A DNA stretch of 64,000 nt from Moduliflexus sp964602655 (GTDB lineage Bacteria; Moduliflexota; Moduliflexia; Moduliflexales; Moduliflexaceae). Below the pieces are notes generated by a model, which was not told the DNA's origin, made no database searches, and saw only the letters and a list, made by a program, of their open reading frames with translations. Shown piece by piece: positions 16,035 through 24,715 of this stretch. How positions within the stretch are numbered: position 1 is the stretch's first letter; every line of letters starts with the position of its first letter. The position numbers and the translations under genes are program-made. The stretch covers positions 25,785 through 89,784 of the forward strand of contig CAZRSF010000017.1 in assembly GCA_964602655.1 (NCBI GenBank). Direction: 5' to 3'.

Positions 16035-16123
16035 TCCGCGTGTATCCTGGATAGAGTATCCAGGATACACCCCCGGTGTTGGCCTATTTGTGAAATAATT
16101 GCTATGTCGTCATTGTGATTCAC
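16031..16123 (-). CDS. 30-residue ORF upstream of small membrane protein
   Basis: GTG 16123 follows GGAGAAACATC, a good ribosome site. It encodes MNHNDDIAIISQIGQHRG and then residues specified by the palindrome at 16040-16070, ending at TGA 16031. The stop overlaps the next start (ATGA). Either a leader peptide or the true N-terminus of the downstream protein before a repeat insertion shifted the frame. Confidence 0.45.
   Translation of the reverse strand: MNHNDDIAIISQIGQHRGCILDTLSRIHAE
16040..16070. repeat. Palindrome inside a short coding sequence
   Basis: 13-bp arms GTGTATCCTGGAT around the loop AGAGT. It lies within the coupled mini-ORF and may have caused its frame break. Confidence 0.8.
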
Positions 16124-16430
16124 GATGTTTCTCCTTTATTAAAATGAATTAGTTCACATGGTCTCTCTCTCGCTCTGCTCCAAAGATGCCTGGGTCAGAC
16201 ATTCTCGGCGATAATACGGTAAGAATGGGGAATGCGCGGCTTCTTGTTCTCCCCATTCTTGCCATTTACGAGATGAATAGCCACCTCTCCCCCGTTTCGT
16301 CCATCTTCCGTTTTCTCTTTGTGAAATATTTTTTATTTTATCATTTCTATTGACACAATCGGCGTGACTTTTGAGATTGATTGCAAAAGCAACCTTCTGC
16401 ACTCTTCAACACATTTCATCGGAGGCGCGT
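16124..16430. other. Divergent intergenic region
   Basis: About 307 bp between leftward and rightward genes; promoters for both are expected. There is an AT-rich block at 16318-16355. I see no further gene or repeat. Confidence 0.4.
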
Positions 16431-17309
16431 ATGAAACGCTATGTATTTGTTTCACTGTTCCTGATGTCTGTTTTCGGAAGTTCGACGGCTCTCTCCCATA
16501 CGATTTACACAAAAGACGGCAGAACCATCTCTTCGCCGGATGTGTGGGAAGACGTTCAAGGGTATTATATTGATGACGTGTCGTTGTATGCGTATAAAAC
16601 GGCGGGTATGTCCGATGGGCTTGTGAATAAACTAACCGAGCTTCAGTTTCAGATTGCGCGTACCAAAGAGCAGCTTTTACACCGCATCGGTTCTGCCATC
16701 GGCGCGGCGAATGTCCGCAAATTCCAGCCGACCATCGAAAAATATATCGAAGAAAAAGTCGTGATCTCGTATGAAAAAGGAGGCAATACGCTCAGTCTCG
16801 AAAAGGATGAAGTCGAAAAAATCGTGTATGAAACGCCGCCGCCGCCTTTGAAAATGGATTTGATTGACTCCGATGACGCAGAAACGCGGCAGGCGATTGC
16901 CGCCGAGGAAGAACGCCTGTACGAGCAGCTACGCGAGGCGCGCGATTCGAAAAATACCCTGCCCGCCGGAGACCCTGGAAAGCGGATGCATGAAGAAACC
17001 GCGCAGAAGATTCAATCGAAAATCAATGAACTGAAACGAAATCCGATTGGCTATTTTTTGCGCTATCATCCGAAAAGCGTCACGCTCTCCGCGCCGATGA
17101 CGCCTGACGAATGCGCCAAACTCTGTGGCGGAGCGCCATCGAAAGTGGATAAACCGACGATTGCGAATACCTCGGAAGAAATGACGATCTACAAACGCTG
17201 CGTCGCCCGCTGTACGAATCCGCAGCAAGCGCTTGACGAAGAGAAGGACTCCTTGAAACGAAAAACAGATGACACTGAAGAAAATAGTGAGGAGGGGCAA
17301 GAAGATTAA
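16431..17309 (+). CDS. Secreted/periplasmic protein of unknown function
   Basis: 292 residues with a cleavable signal peptide (MKRYVFVSLFLMSVFGSSTALS, cleavage probably after ALS). GGAGG lies before ATG 16431, which sets the start. The mature N-terminus (HTIYTKDGRTISSPDVWEDVQGYYIDDVSLYAY) reads like the short beta-domain often found in proteins with KDGR-type repeats (translocation of a signal across the envelope), repeated as VVISYEKGGNTLSLEKDEVEKIVY around residue 115. The middle is a charged coiled coil (AAEEERLYEQLREARDS and following). Four cysteines near the C-terminus (ECAKLCGG, RCVARC) may form disulphides. The tail is acidic. The stop overlaps the stop of the convergent DUF2513 gene by 4 bp. 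Function not known. Confidence 0.75.
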   Translation: MKRYVFVSLFLMSVFGSSTALSHTIYTKDGRTISSPDVWEDVQGYYIDDVSLYAYKTAGMSDGLVNKLTELQFQIARTKEQLLHRIGSAIGAANVRKFQPTIEKYIEEKVVISYEKGGNTLSLEKDEVEKIVYETPPPPLKMDLIDSDDAETRQAIAAEEERLYEQLREARDSKNTLPAGDPGKRMHEETAQKIQSKINELKRNPIGYFLRYHPKSVTLSAPMTPDECAKLCGGAPSKVDKPTIANTSEEMTIYKRCVARCTNPQQALDEEKDSLKRKTDDTEENSEEGQED

Positions 17310-17677
17310 GCGTTCGTCTGACCGATTTTTTGTTTTCCCGCCTGTTTCAAGAGCAGGTACAACGTATCGAATGAAACGGATGGTAGCCGTTCTTGAATCG
17401 TAGCAAGAACCGATTCCCAAAGTTGTTCTTGACGGGCGGCATCGAGAAACTCGCACGCCTGCCACGTCTGCCGCAGAATCACGGCATCCAGCGCGGCGTC
17501 AATCGCATCGGGAATCAGATGCTCGACTTTCAGCAGTCCCGCTTCTGCCAGCCATTCGACATGCCGGGCGACCGTCCGCACGTCGGCGAGGTCTTCTAAT
17601 TGTGACACAGTGATAATGCCTTCCGCAGCTTCGACGCGCAAAAGAATCTGTCGGATCAGATGGATATTTCGTTTCAC
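17306..17677 (-). CDS. DUF2513-family protein
   Basis: 123 residues starting at GTG 17677 (VKRNIHLIRQILLRVEA), with GGAG 5 bp upstream. The opening matches the DUF2513 pattern (KRDMDLIRKILL), a small winged-helix-like family frequent in phage and mobile DNA. The centre ITVSQLEDLADVRTVARHVEWLAEAGLLKVE looks like a recognition and wing segment, and the end ACEFLDAARQEQLWE is also family-typical. A nucleic-acid-binding or regulatory role is plausible but unproven. It lies just downstream of a toxin-antitoxin pair on the same strand. Confidence 0.75.
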   Translation of the reverse strand: MKRNIHLIRQILLRVEAAEGIITVSQLEDLADVRTVARHVEWLAEAGLLKVEHLIPDAIDAALDAVILRQTWQACEFLDAARQEQLWESVLATIQERLPSVSFDTLYLLLKQAGKQKIGQTNA

Positions 17678-17694
17678 AACATCTCCATACGTAA

Positions 17695-17955
17695 CTAATA
17701 GACATCTCGCCGATGACCGATTTTTAAAATATTGATTTCCTGCTGTTGCCAATTGACATCAAATAAAACACGATAATTTCCAATACGCAATCGGTATTCC
17801 GCGAGAGGATGATTGTTCAGGCGCTTAATCTGCGAGATACCTGGAAACATGCGCAACTCTTCGATCCCTTCTTTGATTACGGATAATTGATGAGGCGCAA
17901 TCTTTCGCAAGTCTTTCATCACGCTTTGCGCATACACGAGATTAAACATGTACAC
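17695..17955 (-). CDS. RelE/ParE-family toxin
   Basis: 86 residues, the usual RelE/ParE size. It has FNLVYAQSVMKDLRKIAP, then the helical region, then YRLRIGNYRVLFDVNWQQQEINILKIGHRRDVY, the conserved C-terminal beta-sheet with the catalytic-type Arg and terminal HRRDVY. RelE relatives cleave ribosome-bound mRNA; ParE relatives inhibit gyrase. The GHRRDVY ending points to the RelE side. It overlaps the upstream antitoxin gene by 14 bp, the classic coupled layout. Confidence 0.88.
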   Translation of the reverse strand: MYMFNLVYAQSVMKDLRKIAPHQLSVIKEGIEELRMFPGISQIKRLNNHPLAEYRLRIGNYRVLFDVNWQQQEINILKIGHRRDVY

Positions 17956-18136
17956 TCTCCCAAATCGCTTCGTGCGTCAACGTGTTGCCCTGACGAATCT
18001 CTTCTCGCCTCTGCGCAATCTCTTTTTTTAACGCCTGATATTTTGATTGATGAAGCAACAGTCGTATAAAATACGACACCTTCTCCTTGTCTTCTTGATC
18101 GAGCTTTTCTATGATGTCCATTTCTAACGGCGCCAT
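17942..18136 (-). CDS. Antitoxin of RelE-type pair
   Basis: 64 residues. It is acidic and helical (MAPLEMDIIEKLDQEDKEKVSYFIRLLL) with a polar C-terminal half that would wrap the toxin. It has no typical AbrB, RHH or XRE motif that I can name, so the class is open. It precedes and overlaps the RelE-type toxin gene. The operon is probably autoregulated by the complex, as in this family. AAAGG lies before the ATG. Confidence 0.8.
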   Translation of the reverse strand: MAPLEMDIIEKLDQEDKEKVSYFIRLLLHQSKYQALKKEIAQRREEIRQGNTLTHEAIWESVHV

Positions 18137-18175
18137 TTTCAGACCTTTTATGCTATATGTTAACGTATCGTTATA

Positions 18176-21043
18176 TTATCCCTTCTGCCGCCGTTCCGCC
18201 ATTTCGCGGATTTTGGTTTCGGTTTTGTCAATGACTTCGTATTCCAACGTTTCTTCGATTTCCTGAGCGTCAATGTAGCTGTACGGCTCGGCGATGACGG
18301 CGTAGCGGCGGCGCAGCGTCGTCAATTCGACCGGCTCTTCCGCTCCGGCAAACAGCATCGGCTGAATCGGGATCGGCGTGGTAGTCGCCAATTCGATGAC
18401 TTCATGCTCGACCTGCGACGGGTCGTTGAAATCCACAATCGCAAACCGGGAAATCGAGGACAGGGCGGCGACGGCGGCGAGCGATTCCGCTCCGCCGGGC
18501 TGTTTCACGTCCAATTTCAACGGCGCGTACCGGCGTTTTCGCAGCAGCTTGCGAATCGCCTCAAGCTCCGCGAGCCGCTCCTCTGAAAATCGCCCTAACA
18601 TCAAGACCACTTTTTTCGCCACGCCATCCGAAATTTCGCGAACTTCCTGATCCTCAATCAACAGCGAAATCAATTGAATCACGTTGAGATGATCGACGGT
18701 AATCACGCATTCATCGTCTTCTTTCAGCACGAGATTCCATTGCCGCGTCTCGTCGTCCGTGTTGATATTGCAAACCGACAGCCCATACACCTGACAGCCG
18801 GACAGGTCGGCGCCGCTGAGGTTGGTTTCCATGAATCGCGCATGGCGCAAGTCCGCGTCGCGCAGGTCGGCATGGCTCAAATCCGCTTGCTGAAAATTGA
18901 CCCAGCGCAGGTCGGTGCCGCTCAAATCGGCGTGATTGAAATCCGCGCCGGTCAGCGTGGCGGCGCTCAAATCCGCCCAGCGGATCGAGGCGTGGCGCAG
19001 ATCGGCGTGGCTCAAGTTTGCCCAACGCAAATCGGTTTCATTGAGCAGCGTTTTGGCAAGGTTCGCTTCGGTCAAATCGGCTTCCAGCAGGTCAACGCCG
19101 TTCAAATCCATGCCGCTCAGATTCGCGCCGCGCAATTTGACTTTGCTCAGGCAGACCTGCCGCAGATTGACCTGCCGCAGGTCGCTTTCGTTCAGAATCG
19201 CGCCAGACAGGTTGGTTTCGTTGAAGTTCGCGTTTGTGAAATCGGTCTGGCTCAAATCGGCGTCCTGGAGATTCGCGTTATTCAACATCGCGCCGGAAAG
19301 ATTGGCTTTTTTGAGATTGGCCTTTTTGAGGTTGGCGCGGCTGAGGAAGGCGTTCGACAACTCTGCGCCACTGAGGTTCGCGCCTTCCAGATTCGATTCG
19401 ATGAGAAACGCGCCGCGCAACTCGGCTTTGCTGAGGTCGATATTTTGCAGGGACACCTTGCTGAGATTCACTTTCGCGAGCTTTGCGCGGCTCAAATTCG
19501 CGTCGCGGAGCATGACATCGCTCAAATCGGCTTCCGTCATGTTCGCTTCGCTGAGATTCGTGCCGCTCATCTCGGCGTGTTTCAGATTGGCGCCCGTCAA
19601 ATCAGCCCAGCGCAGGTCTGATTTTTCCAATAAGGTCTCGCTGAGATCGGCCTTGCACAGTTCCGTGCCCCATAAATCCGCGCGGCTCAAATCCGCCCGA
19701 TGCAATCGCGCTTTTATCAGGTTGCCGCCGCTGAGATTCGCCCATTTCAGGTCGGCGTTTTCCAGATTGGCCTCCTGCAAACAGGCTTTATTCAGATTGG
19801 CGCGGCTGAGATTCGCGCCGGTCAGAATGGCATGGCTGAGATTCGCGCCGCTGAGGTTCGCCCAGCGCAAATCAGCTTTGGCGAGGTCAGCGGCGCTCAC
19901 GTTGGCATCGCTCAGGTTTGCGCCCTGCAAGATCGCGCTGCCGAGCTTCGCCTTGCTCACGTCAGCCCCGCTGACATCCGCGCCGCTCAGGTCAGCCCCG
20001 CGCAAATCCATCTCGCGCAAGTTCAGCTTTTGCAAATTGCATCCGCGCAGGCTCACGCGGCATAATGCCACCTCGGCCATATCAATCTGGCGCAAATCCG
20101 CGCCGCTGAGATTCGCGCCGTTCAAATCCGCGCCTTGAATTTGAATGCTGCTGACATCCACTTCGCTCAAATCCACATTGGTAAGGTTCGCATTGTGAAA
20201 ATCGGTTTCATGCAGATACGCGCCCCAGATGTCGGCGTTGCTGAGGTCTGCGCCGACGAGAATCGCCTGGTTGAGGTTTGCGCCGCTCAGGTCAGCCCCC
20301 CCGAGGTCTGCGCCGGTGGCGTCCGCGCCGGTCATATCTGCGCCGCAGAGGTTCGCGCCGCGCAGGTTGGCCTCATTCAGGTTTGCGCCGTGCAATAACG
20401 CGCCGCGCATATTGGTTTTATTCAAGGAGGCTTTGCTGAAATTGAGATGCGAGAGAATCGCTTTGCTCAGATTCGCTTCAGTCAGAACGGCTTTGCTGAA
20501 ATCCACCTCGGTCAGCGTCGTGTTGGCAAGTGTCGCGCCCGTCAGATCAGCGCTGCTGAGATTGGCGCCGTTCAAGGCGACTTCGCTGAGTGTCACGCCG
20601 GAGAGGTTCGCCCGGCTCAGATCAGCGCCTTCGAGGTCAGTGCCGCGTAATTCGGCGCGTTCCAATTCCGCTTTGCCTAAATCAACCTTTTTGAGCGTGC
20701 TTCCGGTTAAGTCCGCGCCGCGCAGATTCGCGCCATTCAAATTGGCTTCAGTCAGGTCAGCGCCAGACAGCGTCGCCTCGCTCAAGTTTGCGCCGCGCAG
20801 ATTTGCGCCGCGCAGATTTGCGCCAGAAAGCGTTGCGCCGCTCAAATTCGCGCCCCAGAGGTTCGCGCCTTCCAAATTGGCGTCGCTCAGGTCAACCTTG
20901 TGAAAATTTACCTCTAACAGATGCTCTTTGCTCAGTTGCGCCTCGCGCAAATCCAGCGCTTCTGTCGAAGGATGCTCCTGCCGCCATTGATTCCATGCTC
21001 CCGCGCCTGCCTGTAACCGCTCAAGATCGTGCTGCTTTGCCAT
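18176..21043 (-). CDS. Giant pentapeptide-repeat protein with conserved C-terminal domain
   Basis: 955 residues from ATG 21043 (GAGG upstream; the 967-residue frame has no better site). Residues ~31-750 are an almost unbroken run of A(D/N)LXX pentapeptides, about 140 units, predicted to form a long right-handed quadrilateral beta-helix. Residues ~751-955 are a different globular domain: ECVITVDHLNVIQLISLLIED, then KKVVLMLGRFSEERLAELEAIRKLLRK and RYAPLKLDVKQP, then SSISRFAIVDFNDPSQVEHE. A domain of this kind recurs at the end of many bacterial pentapeptide proteins; its strand-helix order looks Rossmann- or TIR-like, which is my inference. The gene is strongly repetitive at DNA level, so long antisense frames are artefacts. 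Cytoplasmic location is expected, as no signal is seen. Confidence 0.92.
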   Translation of the reverse strand: MAKQHDLERLQAGAGAWNQWRQEHPSTEALDLREAQLSKEHLLEVNFHKVDLSDANLEGANLWGANLSGATLSGANLRGANLRGANLSEATLSGADLTEANLNGANLRGADLTGSTLKKVDLGKAELERAELRGTDLEGADLSRANLSGVTLSEVALNGANLSSADLTGATLANTTLTEVDFSKAVLTEANLSKAILSHLNFSKASLNKTNMRGALLHGANLNEANLRGANLCGADMTGADATGADLGGADLSGANLNQAILVGADLSNADIWGAYLHETDFHNANLTNVDLSEVDVSSIQIQGADLNGANLSGADLRQIDMAEVALCRVSLRGCNLQKLNLREMDLRGADLSGADVSGADVSKAKLGSAILQGANLSDANVSAADLAKADLRWANLSGANLSHAILTGANLSRANLNKACLQEANLENADLKWANLSGGNLIKARLHRADLSRADLWGTELCKADLSETLLEKSDLRWADLTGANLKHAEMSGTNLSEANMTEADLSDVMLRDANLSRAKLAKVNLSKVSLQNIDLSKAELRGAFLIESNLEGANLSGAELSNAFLSRANLKKANLKKANLSGAMLNNANLQDADLSQTDFTNANFNETNLSGAILNESDLRQVNLRQVCLSKVKLRGANLSGMDLNGVDLLEADLTEANLAKTLLNETDLRWANLSHADLRHASIRWADLSAATLTGADFNHADLSGTDLRWVNFQQADLSHADLRDADLRHARFMETNLSGADLSGCQVYGLSVCNINTDDETRQWNLVLKEDDECVITVDHLNVIQLISLLIEDQEVREISDGVAKKVVLMLGRFSEERLAELEAIRKLLRKRRYAPLKLDVKQPGGAESLAAVAALSSISRFAIVDFNDPSQVEHEVIELATTTPIPIQPMLFAGAEEPVELTTLRRRYAVIAEPYSYIDAQEIEETLEYEVIDKTETKIREMAERRQKG

Positions 21044-21090
21044 ACCGCCTCGTTCTTCGATGTTTCGTAAATAATACACGCCACAGAGGA

Positions 21091-21127
21091 AAGCTGTCAG
21101 ACACGCTCAGAACGTGTCTGACAGCTT
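21091..21127. repeat. Palindrome, family C
   Basis: 15-bp perfect arms AAGCTGTCAGACACG around a 7-base loop. Same family as 22595-22629 and 29221-29253. Confidence 0.9.
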
Positions 21128-21204
21128 ATGTCAAGGCGTAACTTTCTGCCCTCATGCGTTGCTGTCAAGAAAAAACTTGCCCGCAACCCATTCGCGGCAA
21201 CCGC

Positions 21205-22575
21205 TTACATTGGCGGCGTTTCCGTAACAGGAGCGAAATCCGCCACTCGCTGATGCTGTTCGCGTCCGAAATACCAGCGCAGCCGAAAAAAATTCGCGCC
21301 TCCGCGCCAGAGTTCGTCGAAAAAAACGATCCAGAGCAGGCCGAACAGTCCGGCGTGAAGCGGAAATATCGCCAGATACGCTAACGGAATGATGATCAGT
21401 GTGCCGATGATCTGCGTCTTCAACATCCATTTCGTATCGCCTCTGGCGCGGATGGAGTTCCCACCGATGACATTCATGGCTTGCGGAAAGATTGTCAGCG
21501 CGACGACATATATCAGCGGTCGCAACGCGCGAATCCGCTCCGGATCATTCAGAAAAATGCCTAAAATCATGTCGGGAAACAGGCAGAAAAACACGGAAAC
21601 AATCAGACAGATTCCGAGCGAGAGCGATAATGTCGTCGCGCCGATCCGTTTCGCCAGCAGCAGGTCTTTCGCGCCGACTGCCCTGCCGACCAATGAAATT
21701 GTCGCGACCCCAAGTCCGAAATAGATGCTGAGATTAAAAATTTTGATGGTATGGGTAATGCCGAAAAAACCTGCGGATTCGGGGTCTAACGCATTTAAGA
21801 ATCCAACCATCACGGTATTGCCCGCCGACCAAATCATCATTTCCAGACCTGCTGGAACGCCGAGTTTGACCACTTTGCCGTATAATTCCAGCGCTGGGGC
21901 GAATATCCCGCGCCACGAGATCGGCACGCTGGATTTGCGCGCCAACATCCAGAGAATGACGGCGCTGCCCATCGTCCCGCTGATGACGGTTGCCCAGGCC
22001 GCGCCAGCCACGCCCATTTCCGGAAAGCCCCATTTGCCGAAAATCATGCAGTAATCCAGCGGAATATTCACTCCAGCGCGAATTACCGCGCCAATCGTAA
22101 TCGGCAGCGTATTCCCCTGCCCTTGAAAAATCGCGCCCGCCGTCAAGACCATCCCGTCAAACAGGAATTGCAGCGAGAGGATGCGGATGTAGGTGTCGCT
22201 CAATTCAAGAATTTCCCCCTGCGCTCCTAATGTCGTCAACACGGTTCGCCCAAATATCTGCCACAACACGAGATAGACCAGGCCGATGATTTGATTGTAA
22301 CAGAGCGATGTCTCACCGATTCTGCCGGCGCGTTCGCGCTGTTTTGCGCCGAGTGTCTGAGCGATCAAGATATTCGTGCCAGTGCTGAACGACATAAAAA
22401 ACGACAGAAAGAAAAAGTAGGAGACGCGGGCGTTCTGAATCGCCGAGAGTCCCAGAGTGTTATAATGGCCGACAAAGGCCATATCTGTGGACATTTGCAG
22501 GTATTGCACCAAAAATTGCGCGCTTGATGGCAACGCAATCAGCAAAATTCGTTTCAACAGTTCTTTTGTGGTCAT
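21205..22575 (-). CDS. MATE-family efflux transporter
   Basis: About 456 residues with 12 predicted membrane helices in two halves. MATE transporters export drugs or metabolites in exchange for Na+ or H+. Typical landmarks are the N-terminal LIALPSSAQFLVQYLQMSTDMAFVGHYN, then FSTGTNILIAQTLGAKQRERA (helix 2-3 loop) and ATISLVGRAVGAKDLLLAKRIG (the equivalent loop in the second half). The start at ATG 22575 is preferred because the longer frame runs into the palindrome at 22595. The C-terminal FGREQHQRVADFAPVTETPPM is a short cytoplasmic tail. Substrate unknown; no neighbouring gene suggests one. Confidence 0.92.
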   Translation of the reverse strand: MTTKELLKRILLIALPSSAQFLVQYLQMSTDMAFVGHYNTLGLSAIQNARVSYFFFLSFFMSFSTGTNILIAQTLGAKQRERAGRIGETSLCYNQIIGLVYLVLWQIFGRTVLTTLGAQGEILELSDTYIRILSLQFLFDGMVLTAGAIFQGQGNTLPITIGAVIRAGVNIPLDYCMIFGKWGFPEMGVAGAAWATVISGTMGSAVILWMLARKSSVPISWRGIFAPALELYGKVVKLGVPAGLEMMIWSAGNTVMVGFLNALDPESAGFFGITHTIKIFNLSIYFGLGVATISLVGRAVGAKDLLLAKRIGATTLSLSLGICLIVSVFFCLFPDMILGIFLNDPERIRALRPLIYVVALTIFPQAMNVIGGNSIRARGDTKWMLKTQIIGTLIIIPLAYLAIFPLHAGLFGLLWIVFFDELWRGGANFFRLRWYFGREQHQRVADFAPVTETPPM

Positions 22576-22594
22576 AAAAATATTCGTTTGGTAA

Positions 22595-22629
22595 AAGTTG
22601 TCAGACACCTCGAAGGTGTCTGACAACTT
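22595..22629. repeat. Palindrome, family C
   Basis: 16-bp perfect arms AAGTTGTCAGACACCT with a 3-base loop, in the divergent gap between the MATE and WYL genes. Confidence 0.9.
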
Positions 22630-22764
22630 GATAGAAATAGAGTGATCATGTTGAGGATTGCATCAAAATCAGGCGGATTGAAGTCAAGGGAAAAAACAGC
22701 AGCGAATCATTGCTTGACATTCCCGGCGATTCTGCCGAACATGTCCCTCAAAGGAGGCGTGGCG

Positions 22765-23769
22765 ATGGCGTCGAATCTCAACATGACGAATTTGCTGAAA
22801 ATTATCACGGAAATCAAAACCAATCCGCATCAGACGCCGGAAGAGCTTTATTCGACGTTTGGCATCTCGAAAGCCGGATTTTACAAGTACAAACAGCGAT
22901 TGGCGCAGGAGATGGACTTCGAATTTCATTATGAACGCGGGCAAAAATGTTTCATGATTGATCGCGAGCCGTTTTTACCGACGCTCAATCTGGAACTCGG
23001 CGAACTCTCCGCGCTTGTCTTGAGCATGGGACAATTTTACGCTTCAGGCGGCGATTCGGTCGTGACCTATCGCGCGTTGAAAGCGGTGCAGAAGCTGGTG
23101 GCGACCTGCGCCGATCACTCGGTTCGCCGTCAATTAGACCTGATGCTGGATGAAGCGATTGCCAATCGCGGGTACGGTTGCAAAGAGCAGATATTGCAGT
23201 TGGTGGAGCAGGCAATTCAAACACGCAAGATTCTGCGCATTCATTACTTTTCACATTCAGAAGGGATGAAAGAGCTTGTGCATGAGGTCGAGCCGTATCT
23301 GATTTTTTTCAAACGCCGCACGTTGTACATGGATGCGCATTGCCGCGCAAAATGGGGCACGATTCGGATGTATCGCCTGAATCGGATACGCAACGCGGAA
23401 ATATTGCCGCAGACCTCGTTCGAAGTTCGAGAAGAATATTCCTTCAAACAGCGCCATCGGCATGCCTTTTCGATTTATACCGACTACGCCGAAGATACGC
23501 CGACGCCAGTGCGGATTCGTTTCAACCAGCATAAAGCGCCGTATATCGAAGAAGTGCTGTGGCATCCGTCGCAAAAAATCTTGCCAGACCCGGAACGACC
23601 AGGCAGTATTCTGTTCGAAGTCACGGTGTCATATCCGAAAGAGGTGATCTGGTGGATGCGGCAGTGGGGGAGCGATGCGGAAGTTCTCGATCCCCCCGAA
23701 ATGCGGCAATATGCGTTAGAATTGGCGCGGCAGGAAGCGCGGATATATGAGCGGCAGGAGATAAAATGA
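22765..23769 (+). CDS. WYL-domain transcriptional regulator
   Basis: 334 residues. AAAGGAGG 8 bp before ATG 22765 fixes the start; the frame open from 22642 is not used. The N-terminal helix-turn-helix is NPHQTPEELYSTFGISKAGFYKYKQRL. The middle is helical, followed by the WYL domain (about 180-260) with KILRIHYFSHSEGMKELVHEVEPYLIFFKRRTLYMDAHC and IRMYRLNRIRNAEIL, then the WCX domain ending ALELARQEARIYER. WYL proteins bind DNA and usually sense nucleic-acid or nucleotide ligands, often controlling DNA damage or defence genes. It stands alone; the divergent MATE pump is a possible target. Confidence 0.9.
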   Translation: MASNLNMTNLLKIITEIKTNPHQTPEELYSTFGISKAGFYKYKQRLAQEMDFEFHYERGQKCFMIDREPFLPTLNLELGELSALVLSMGQFYASGGDSVVTYRALKAVQKLVATCADHSVRRQLDLMLDEAIANRGYGCKEQILQLVEQAIQTRKILRIHYFSHSEGMKELVHEVEPYLIFFKRRTLYMDAHCRAKWGTIRMYRLNRIRNAEILPQTSFEVREEYSFKQRHRHAFSIYTDYAEDTPTPVRIRFNQHKAPYIEEVLWHPSQKILPDPERPGSILFEVTVSYPKEVIWWMRQWGSDAEVLDPPEMRQYALELARQEARIYERQEIK

Positions 23770-23773
23770 GAGA

Positions 23774-23847
23774 AACCACAGATGACACAGATTTCACAGA
23801 TAAAGACCGACAAGAAAAAATCTGTGAAATCTGTGTCATCTGTGGTT
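23774..23847. repeat. Inverted repeat with 27-bp perfect arms
   Basis: Arms at 23774-23800 and 23821-23847 built on AACCACAGATGACACAG, around a 20-bp spacer. It starts immediately after the WYL stop codon and ends 8 bp before the next gene, so it may act as a terminator or processing stem. Confidence 0.88.
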
Positions 23848-23855
23848 AAAAACTT

Positions 23856-24665
23856 ATGAGGACGCATAACATCACCGAAATTCGCAGCGCGCAGAATCCC
23901 AAAATCAAATTCCTGATGCAGCTCGATAAACCGCGAACGCGGCGAGACGAACATCTTTTTGTCATCGAAGGATTTCGGGAAATTCGGCTGGCGCAAGAGG
24001 CCGGATACGACATTCAGCAGGTCTTCTGGTGCCCGTCAATCGCCAGCCCGCATCCGATAGACGCCTTGATCGCGGCCTTGCCGGACAGCGTTGCGCTCTA
24101 TGGGGTCAGCGGCGACCTGTTCGCGAAAATCGCGTATCGGGAAAATGTGGATGGTTTGCTGGTCGTCGCGCGGACGCAGTCATTCGAGTTAGCGCAATTG
24201 CGCCTGCCGCCGAACCCGCTGCTTATCGTGCTGGAATCGGTCGAAAAACCGGGAAATCTTGGGGCGATTCTGCGCACCGCCGACGCCGCCCGCGCGGATG
24301 CCGTGCTGATCTGCGATCCTCAGACTGATATATATAGCCCGAATGTCGTGCGGTCGAGCCTCGGCTGTCTCTTTTCGTGTCAGATTGCGGTAGATTCGTC
24401 TGCGAATGTTCTTGAATTCTTACGCCAACGCAACATTCGGACGTACGCGGCGGCGCTGACCGCAGCACAGTGGTATCATCAGACTGATTTTACCTGCCCC
24501 AGCGCGATTGTCATGGGTGCGGAAGCATTCGGATTGAGTGATGTCTGGCTGCGCGGCGCGGATACGCAGATCAAAATTCCGATGCTCGGCAAAGTGGATT
24601 CCTTGAATGTCAGCGCATCCACCGCGATTCTCGTGTATGAAGCCCGACGCCAACGCGGTTTTTGA
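23856..24665 (+). CDS. TrmH/SpoU-family RNA 2'-O-methyltransferase
   Basis: 269 residues. SPOUT-class methyltransferase with all three SpoU motifs: motif 1 EKPGNLGAILRTADA (about 127-141), motif 2 IVMGAEAFGL (about 218) and motif 3 IPMLGKVDSLNVSASTAILVYEA at the C-terminus, which together form the trefoil-knot SAM site. The N-terminal substrate domain has RSAQNPKIKFLMQLDKPRTRRDEHLFVIEGFREI, the SpoU_sub_bind pattern seen in RlmB/TsnR-like rRNA enzymes. The target could be 23S rRNA, but the exact nucleoside cannot be read from sequence. No ribosome site is visible before the ATG; translation may depend on the stem just upstream. Confidence 0.92.
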   Translation: MRTHNITEIRSAQNPKIKFLMQLDKPRTRRDEHLFVIEGFREIRLAQEAGYDIQQVFWCPSIASPHPIDALIAALPDSVALYGVSGDLFAKIAYRENVDGLLVVARTQSFELAQLRLPPNPLLIVLESVEKPGNLGAILRTADAARADAVLICDPQTDIYSPNVVRSSLGCLFSCQIAVDSSANVLEFLRQRNIRTYAAALTAAQWYHQTDFTCPSAIVMGAEAFGLSDVWLRGADTQIKIPMLGKVDSLNVSASTAILVYEARRQRGF

Positions 24666-24674
24666 GCATCCAAG

Positions 24675-24706
24675 CCTGCCAGGGTTCGGAGCCCTGGCAG
24701 GGGGTT
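24675..24706 (+). terminator. Terminator-like palindrome, family B variant
   Basis: Arms CCTGCCAGGG and its complement, followed by GGGGTTTT. It lies between the methyltransferase and the convergent lytic transglycosylase. Confidence 0.7.
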
Positions 24707-24715
24707 TTCGTGCGG

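Noticed and set aside
18378..20903. Several long open frames antisense to the pentapeptide gene (up to 400 codons)
   Set aside because: They come from the 15-bp periodicity of the pentapeptide gene; their translations are low-complexity shadows without ribosome sites.
18176..21043. Periodic short repeats that might be a CRISPR array
   Set aside because: The period is 15 bp and in frame; there are no spacers, and the protein is a clean pentapeptide repeat.
22576..22626. Longer N-terminus of the MATE protein
   Set aside because: The added residues are encoded by the palindrome at 22595-22629.
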